A stretch of DNA of 37,740 nucleotides from Cyanocohniella sp. LLY (GTDB lineage: Bacteria; Cyanobacteriota; Cyanobacteriia; Cyanobacteriales; Nostocaceae): positions 1 to 37,740 of the forward strand of contig JAKOMP010000065.1 of the NCBI GenBank assembly GCA_022241785.1, given 5' to 3'. Below are positions 34,295-37,740 of the stretch, piece after piece; the first letter of the stretch is position 1, and each line of letters starts with the position of its first letter. A model generated the notes under the pieces. The model was not told the origin of the DNA. It did not search any database and saw nothing but the letters and a program-made list of their open reading frames with translations. The position numbers were made by a program, and so were the translations under genes.

Positions 34295-35650
34295 TTAAGG
34301 AGAAAATTCTGCACGCAACTGATTGACAACGCGATCTAGTCCCACAGAATGGGCGGCTTTGAACAATAAGCGATCGCCTGCTTGAACAAATGTTATTAAT
34401 CTGGCTAGTAAATCGGCATGAGTAGTAAAACACTCACAGGGGATACCTGCGGCACTTTTAGCCATCGTTTCGGCATCTTGTCCATCCACCAATACCAACA
34501 AACCGTCTAATTGCAACTGTTGTACTGTTTCACCGACTTTTTCATGCAATTGTTGCGATCGCTCGCCTAATTCTTTCATGGCACCCAACACAGCAATCTT
34601 ACGTTTTCCGGGTGTGTCTGCCAATAAATGCAACGCTGCTAACATCGCTTCTGGTGCAGCATTATAAGTCTCATCTAAAATTAAAACATCATTGGGCAAA
34701 CTAAATTGTTGCGATCGCCCCGTGGGCATATTCACTACAACACCCTGTTTTAAATGTGACCAATCAATGCCCAAAACCTTTGCCACCGCTAAAGCCGCTA
34801 AGAAATTTGTGGCATTATGACGGCCAGCCAAAGGTAAAGGCAATTCCATTCCGCAAACGTTGATTGTCTGATAATCAATTAATGATCCTTGGATGTCACC
34901 ACCAGTTAAACCATAAGTTAAAACTTCCCCTGACCAAACTTTCTGCGCCGTAGCCATGAGTAAGGGATTGTCATGATTGAGAATGGCTACACTATCTGGG
35001 GGCATTTGAGCCAATAACTCACATTTAGCCTCTGCGATCGCCTCTTCCGAACCCAGCAACTCAATATGTGCCGTACCCACATTAGTAATTACCCCCACCG
35101 TTGGACGTGCTATGTGCGTTAATTCAGCAATTTGACCCCGACCGCGCATTGCCATTTCAATTACAGCATAGTTATGATCTATACCGAGTTCTAATAAAGT
35201 TTTGGGTACACCAATTTCGTTATTAAAATTTCCATAGGTTTTGTGAACCTTACCTTGGGTTGCCAAAACAGCTGCAATCAGTTCCTTCGTGGTGGTTTTG
35301 CCCACAGAACCCGTCACCCCAATCACCGGAATATCAAAGCGATCGCGCCACCATCTGCCAATTTTTTGATATGCCTCTAAGGTATTACCAACCCGCAATA
35401 CAGGCAATTGGGAATTTTCATAGGCAAAATCGACAATAGCAGCTAAAGCACCCTTGGCGATCGCACTAGCAACAAACTCATGTCCATCAAAATTTTCGCC
35501 TCGTAACGCCAAAAACACTCCACCCGGTTGCAAAATCCGAGTATCTGTTTGGATAGTGCTACCTACTTGGGCTAAAGCAGTCTCAGATAAATTCACAGGT
35601 TGAGCCGAAAGAACTTCTAACAGTTGGGAAAGGGTGGCAGACAAAGGCAT
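34295..35650 (-). CDS. murF: UDP-MurNAc-tripeptide--D-Ala-D-Ala ligase
   Basis: The cytosolic ligase adds D-Ala-D-Ala to the peptidoglycan precursor. The sequence shows the N-terminal substrate domain (DTRILQPGGVFLALRGENFDGHEF), the P-loop VIGVTGSVGKTTTKELIAAV, NFNNEIGVPKTLLEL, MAMRGRGQIAELTHIA, the Mur-ligase LPLAGRHNATNFLAALAVA, and the C-terminal DETYNAAPEAMLAAL with GAMKELG. I chose the ATG at 35650 (451 residues, MPLSATLSQLLEVL); a TTG 42 bases upstream would add 14 residues, and neither start has a clear ribosome-binding site. Other mur genes are not adjacent. Confidence 0.93.
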   Translation of the reverse strand: MPLSATLSQLLEVLSAQPVNLSETALAQVGSTIQTDTRILQPGGVFLALRGENFDGHEFVASAIAKGALAAIVDFAYENSQLPVLRVGNTLEAYQKIGRWWRDRFDIPVIGVTGSVGKTTTKELIAAVLATQGKVHKTYGNFNNEIGVPKTLLELGIDHNYAVIEMAMRGRGQIAELTHIARPTVGVITNVGTAHIELLGSEEAIAEAKCELLAQMPPDSVAILNHDNPLLMATAQKVWSGEVLTYGLTGGDIQGSLIDYQTINVCGMELPLPLAGRHNATNFLAALAVAKVLGIDWSHLKQGVVVNMPTGRSQQFSLPNDVLILDETYNAAPEAMLAALHLLADTPGKRKIAVLGAMKELGERSQQLHEKVGETVQQLQLDGLLVLVDGQDAETMAKSAAGIPCECFTTHADLLARLITFVQAGDRLLFKAAHSVGLDRVVNQLRAEFSP

Positions 35651-35934
35651 AGGTATCAGGTATAAATTTAGTTGCCGTTGGGAAACAACCAAGTATACAA
35701 ATTTTCTGGTGCTGTGGGGACTGGAAACTGGGGAAGATGAAGGAAAAAAATTCTTAGCCCCTAACCTTTACCCTCTAGCTCCTAGCCCATCACTTTTTGG
35801 TAATAAAACTATATGGTTTGCTTTGCAATTCGTTACAGTTTTCGTAACGGGACGCTGAGTGGTTCGCTATCTATGCATAAAATGACGTTGATTGATTGAA
35901 GACGGACTGTTTCAGATGTGAGGTTAATGACAGA

Positions 35935-36483
35935 ATGAAGAGAAAATATTTGACCCTGATGGGTACAGCTCTAACATTGGCGCTAACCACTAATGTTGCC
36001 ACCGCTGAAGTTAAAGAAATCGAGTTGTCACCACAAGGTCTAGAAATTTTGTGTGAGGCATCCCCGCTCAATTCTCGTTGTCCGGGTGGTACTCCAGTCT
36101 CACCAAGATCCCAATCTGGCAGCCCTACCGAAGCAGAAACTCCCACTACACCAGGCGTTATCACTCCAGGTAGCCCTACCGAATCAGAAACCTTTACACC
36201 AGCACCAGCACCAGCACCAGGTACTTTAGATAACTCTACCGAACCAGAAGAATTAGAAGAATTGCCTGGCACTCCAGGTAGCCCTACTGAATCAGAAACC
36301 ATTATTACACCAGCACCAGGCACTCCAGATAGCCCTACCGAACCAGGAATGATCGCGCCAGACGCTGGTACTCTAGAAAGCCCTGCTGAAGAAGACGAAG
36401 AAGAATCAGAAACCATGACACCAGCACCAGGCACTCAAGAAAGCCCTGCTGAACCAGGAATGATCGCGCCACCGATGAATTAA
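35935..36483 (+). CDS. Secreted Pro/Thr/Glu/Ser-rich repeat protein
   Basis: About 182 residues from the ATG at 35935, which opens a signal peptide (MKRKYLTLMGTALTLALTTN, then ATA-EV) and follows GAGG by about 11 bases; an upstream ATG at 35896 would hide the signal. A short conserved-looking segment follows (KEIELSPQGLEILCEASPLN, then SRC, with two Cys), and the rest is a low-complexity repeat: several copies of (P)GSPTESET and TPAPGT with drift. Such tails are probably extended and cell-wall or exopolysaccharide linked. Function is unknown. The DNA repeats come from codon repetition and could vary in number between strains. Confidence 0.65.
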   Translation: MKRKYLTLMGTALTLALTTNVATAEVKEIELSPQGLEILCEASPLNSRCPGGTPVSPRSQSGSPTEAETPTTPGVITPGSPTESETFTPAPAPAPGTLDNSTEPEELEELPGTPGSPTESETIITPAPGTPDSPTEPGMIAPDAGTLESPAEEDEEESETMTPAPGTQESPAEPGMIAPPMN

Positions 36484-36519
36484 AAACTCAGTTTCGTTGG
36501 TCAATTAAAGACAAAAATA

Positions 36520-36548
36520 GTGCCAAGGAAGTTAGACTTCTTTGGCAC
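36520..36548 (+). terminator. Intrinsic terminator after the repeat protein gene
   Basis: A 13-bp stem (one G-T pair), GTGCCAAGGAAGT with ACTTCTTTGGCAC, a 3-base loop and a T-rich tail; it lies 36 bases after the stop. Confidence 0.85.
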
Positions 36549-36675
36549 ACTTTAATTTTTATCTGGAGAGCGCTCGTCCGAACTCACTTCATTACCCAAA
36601 AAACTTGGGCAAAAATTCATTTATGTGTAGATTACTTGCCTACCTGACTTTTCACATCATGTAGAAAAGGTAACA

Positions 36676-36860
36676 CAAAACCTAACCCCCAGCCCCCTTC
36701 CCTACGAGGGAATGGGGAGAAGTCAAAGTCTCTAACGCCACTTGCTACAACGCGGCGGCACTTCCTTCAAGTCGGGAAACCCGCCCAACGGAGTGCCTTG
36801 GGAACCCGCGCAACGCAGTGGCTCCTCCTCGCAGGAGAGAGATTTAGAGAGAGGTTTTCC
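36676..36860. repeat. Cluster of Nostoc-type dispersed repeats
   Basis: It contains CCTAACCCCCAGCCCCCTTC followed by CCTACGAGGGAATGGGGAG, then a GC-rich palindromic block (GGGAAACCCGCCCAACGGAG, CGCGCAACGCAGTGGCTCCT, GAGAGAGATTTAGAGAGAGG). No gene is seen between 36484 and 36909. Confidence 0.65.
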
Positions 36861-36909
36861 AGATCCCGTGAAAAGTTAGACTTGCGTACTCGCCACTTCC
36901 TCATTCACA

Positions 36910-37377
36910 TCAACCAACATTCACTTTGACAACTTTGTGTTTTTCTGATTCAGCTTTTGGCAAAGTCAAGCGGAGAATACCATGTTGATAATCAGCTTGC
37001 ACTTTGTCGTTTTGAATCAGCGAAGGTAAGGGAATTACCCGTTGAAATTGGCCATACTGGAATTCAGACCGAGTGACACCGTGGTCTTCAGTTCTAGATT
37101 CAGACTTCCTCTCACCACTAATAGAAACTGATTCAGGAGTCACTTCTATATCTATATCTTTGGCTTCTAAACCAGGAACTTCAAGTTTCAAGTGAATTGC
37201 ATCTTCAGTTTCTTCAAGTTCAGCCGCAGGGGTGAAGAGAAATCCCATCCTTTCACCACCATCAGTGGGGCTTAACCTTTCTAACAAGCGATTCATTTGC
37301 CGCTGTAAGGTGTCAATTTCCCGAAACGGTTCCCAACGTTCAAATCCTCGGAATGGTTCCCAACGAGTTATTGCCAT
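36910..37377 (-). CDS. hspA: Small heat-shock protein (Hsp20/alpha-crystallin type)
   Basis: The 155-residue chaperone binds unfolding proteins during heat and other stress. It starts MAITRWEPFRGFERWEPFRE, has RQMNRLLERLSP, then an alpha-crystallin domain (about residues 45-150): AAELEETEDAIHLKLEVPGL, VSISGERKSE, and the terminal GILRLTLPKAE followed by the HKVVKVNVG end. The ATG at 37377 is preferred over a GTG nine bases upstream because GAGG lies eight bases before it. No CIRCE operator was seen. The leader can fold so as to hide the ribosome-binding site, see the separate entry. Confidence 0.9.
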   Translation of the reverse strand: MAITRWEPFRGFERWEPFREIDTLQRQMNRLLERLSPTDGGERMGFLFTPAAELEETEDAIHLKLEVPGLEAKDIDIEVTPESVSISGERKSESRTEDHGVTRSEFQYGQFQRVIPLPSLIQNDKVQADYQHGILRLTLPKAESEKHKVVKVNVG

Positions 37378-37383
37378 AGCTAT

Positions 37384-37425
37384 CACCTCTAAGATGTCCT
37401 AAGTATTGTGTTTAGTCTTAGGAGG
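37384..37425 (-). promoter_or_regulatory. Candidate RNA thermometer in the hspA leader
   Basis: On the mRNA, CCUCCUAAG (37425-37417) can pair with CUUAGAGG (37393-37386), giving eight pairs with one bulged C and sequestering the GAGG ribosome-binding site. An alternative 6-bp stem CCUAAG/CUUAGG (37422-37398) leaves GAGG free. Small-Hsp leaders of cyanobacteria are known to carry RNA thermometers of this short type. Confidence 0.5.
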
Positions 37426-37604
37426 CTCAATCTCAAGCTTCTGAGGCTTTTTTTCGTCAATCTTGTATCTATTAAAGCTTAATCTTCAGCTTCCTAATAA
37501 CACATTAGATCCACGTTAAATCGAGTAGGTTCGGTTCTATCGTCAGGTGCGATCGCAATAACCGTACTCCATAATTATGGCTCTTCAGTACTTATTATGC
37601 TAAA

Positions 37605-37740
37605 CTAACAATTGAAATGCCAGTTTAACAAGCATCTAATTCGGAAGTTTTCAAAGTTTCTAAATCCATAAGCCGAGCGTTTAATCAGCTTGAGTTTGTT
37701 ATTGATACCTTCCACAGCACCACTAGTTGTCCCATAATCA
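37605..37740 (-). pseudogene. C-terminus of an ISL3-type transposase, cut by the window edge
   Basis: The minus-strand frame from 37739 reads DYGTTSGAVEGINNKLKLIK, then RSAYGFRNFENFRIRCLLNW and a stop at 37605-37607. NG.VEG.NN.IK.IKR.AYGF is the hallmark of the C-terminal region, including the last catalytic Glu, of ISL3/IS204 transposases. Only 44 residues lie in the window, so whether the gene is intact cannot be said. The element end should lie within a few dozen bases before 37605. Confidence 0.8.

Noticed and set aside
35871-36434. 187-codon minus-strand frame, Gly/Ser/Val-rich
   Set aside because: It is the antisense of the repeat region of the secreted protein; its composition is explained by the repeats, and the plus strand has a signal peptide and terminator.
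36121-36460. CRISPR-like array
   Set aside because: The repeats are coding, imperfect and in frame, without unique spacers of constant length.
37387-37500. CIRCE (HrcA) operator upstream of hspA
   Set aside because: No TTAGCACTC-N9-GAGTGCTAA or close variant was seen.
1-37740. tRNA or rRNA genes
   Set aside because: I noticed no GGTTCGA-type T-loop with matching acceptor stem and no rRNA core sequence while reading either strand; a covariance search would be needed to exclude them.

Overview
The window looks like chromosomal DNA of a filamentous, Nostoc/Anabaena-type cyanobacterium. It is AT-rich, has many GCGATCGC (HIP1) sites, carries dispersed palindromic repeats and IS630/ISL3-type transposases typical of that group, and encodes cyanobacterial proteins: a FurC/PerR-like regulator, a type II peroxiredoxin, phytochrome-style histidine kinases with an Rcp1-like regulator, and a small heat-shock protein of the HspA type. 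I found no tRNA, rRNA or CRISPR array.

Layout. (1) 1-3.6 kb is a graveyard of mobile DNA: the tail of an IS5-type transposase, the left end of a Tn7-like element of the CRISPR-associated (type V-K CAST) kind with five TnsB-type end repeats and a truncated, frameshifted tnsB, a dead IS630 transposase, and a second IS630 element that looks complete (30-bp inverted repeats, TA flanks, two-frame transposase). (2) 3.6-5.2 kb, minus strand, holds a broken conflict-system locus: an EACC1-like component followed by a caspase-like domain that had been joined to a transmembrane periplasmic ligand-binding receptor. (3) 5.4-10.4 kb has a Uma2 nuclease, an ABC-2 permease, an ExoD-family membrane protein, unknown proteins and a sucrase/ferredoxin-like protein, followed by a repeat-filled intergenic stretch. 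(4) 11.1-16.9 kb has an ABC exporter, a VapBC-like pair whose PIN toxin is broken by two in-frame stops, glutathione reductase, peroxiredoxin and, divergently, FurC/PerR with a perfect 7-1-7 palindrome between them: an oxidative-stress cluster. (5) 16.9-22.3 kb, minus strand, is a signalling operon: a GAF/PAS kinase whose second GAF domain has cyanobacteriochrome hallmarks, an Rcp1-like response regulator and a hybrid kinase.

(6) 22.7-32.5 kb, all minus strand, is the main accessory system: nine genes that read as a type IV secretion/conjugation apparatus in the order VirB2-like, VirB3-like, VirB4 ATPase, VirB5-like, VirB6-like, two tandem VirB8-like paralogues, VirB10-like and a VirB9-like protein. 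No relaxase, coupling protein or VirB11 is visible, and a palindromic MITE lies between the last two genes. (7) 32.5-34.3 kb is 1.8 kb without a credible protein gene; it contains a GC-rich, foldable island that may be a structured RNA, and a clear intrinsic terminator reading on the plus strand. (8) 34.3-37.7 kb has murF, a secreted Pro/Thr/Glu/Ser repeat protein, a repeat cluster, hspA with a candidate RNA thermometer, and the C-terminus of an ISL3-type transposase at the window edge.

All functions are inferred by reading motifs; no database search was run.
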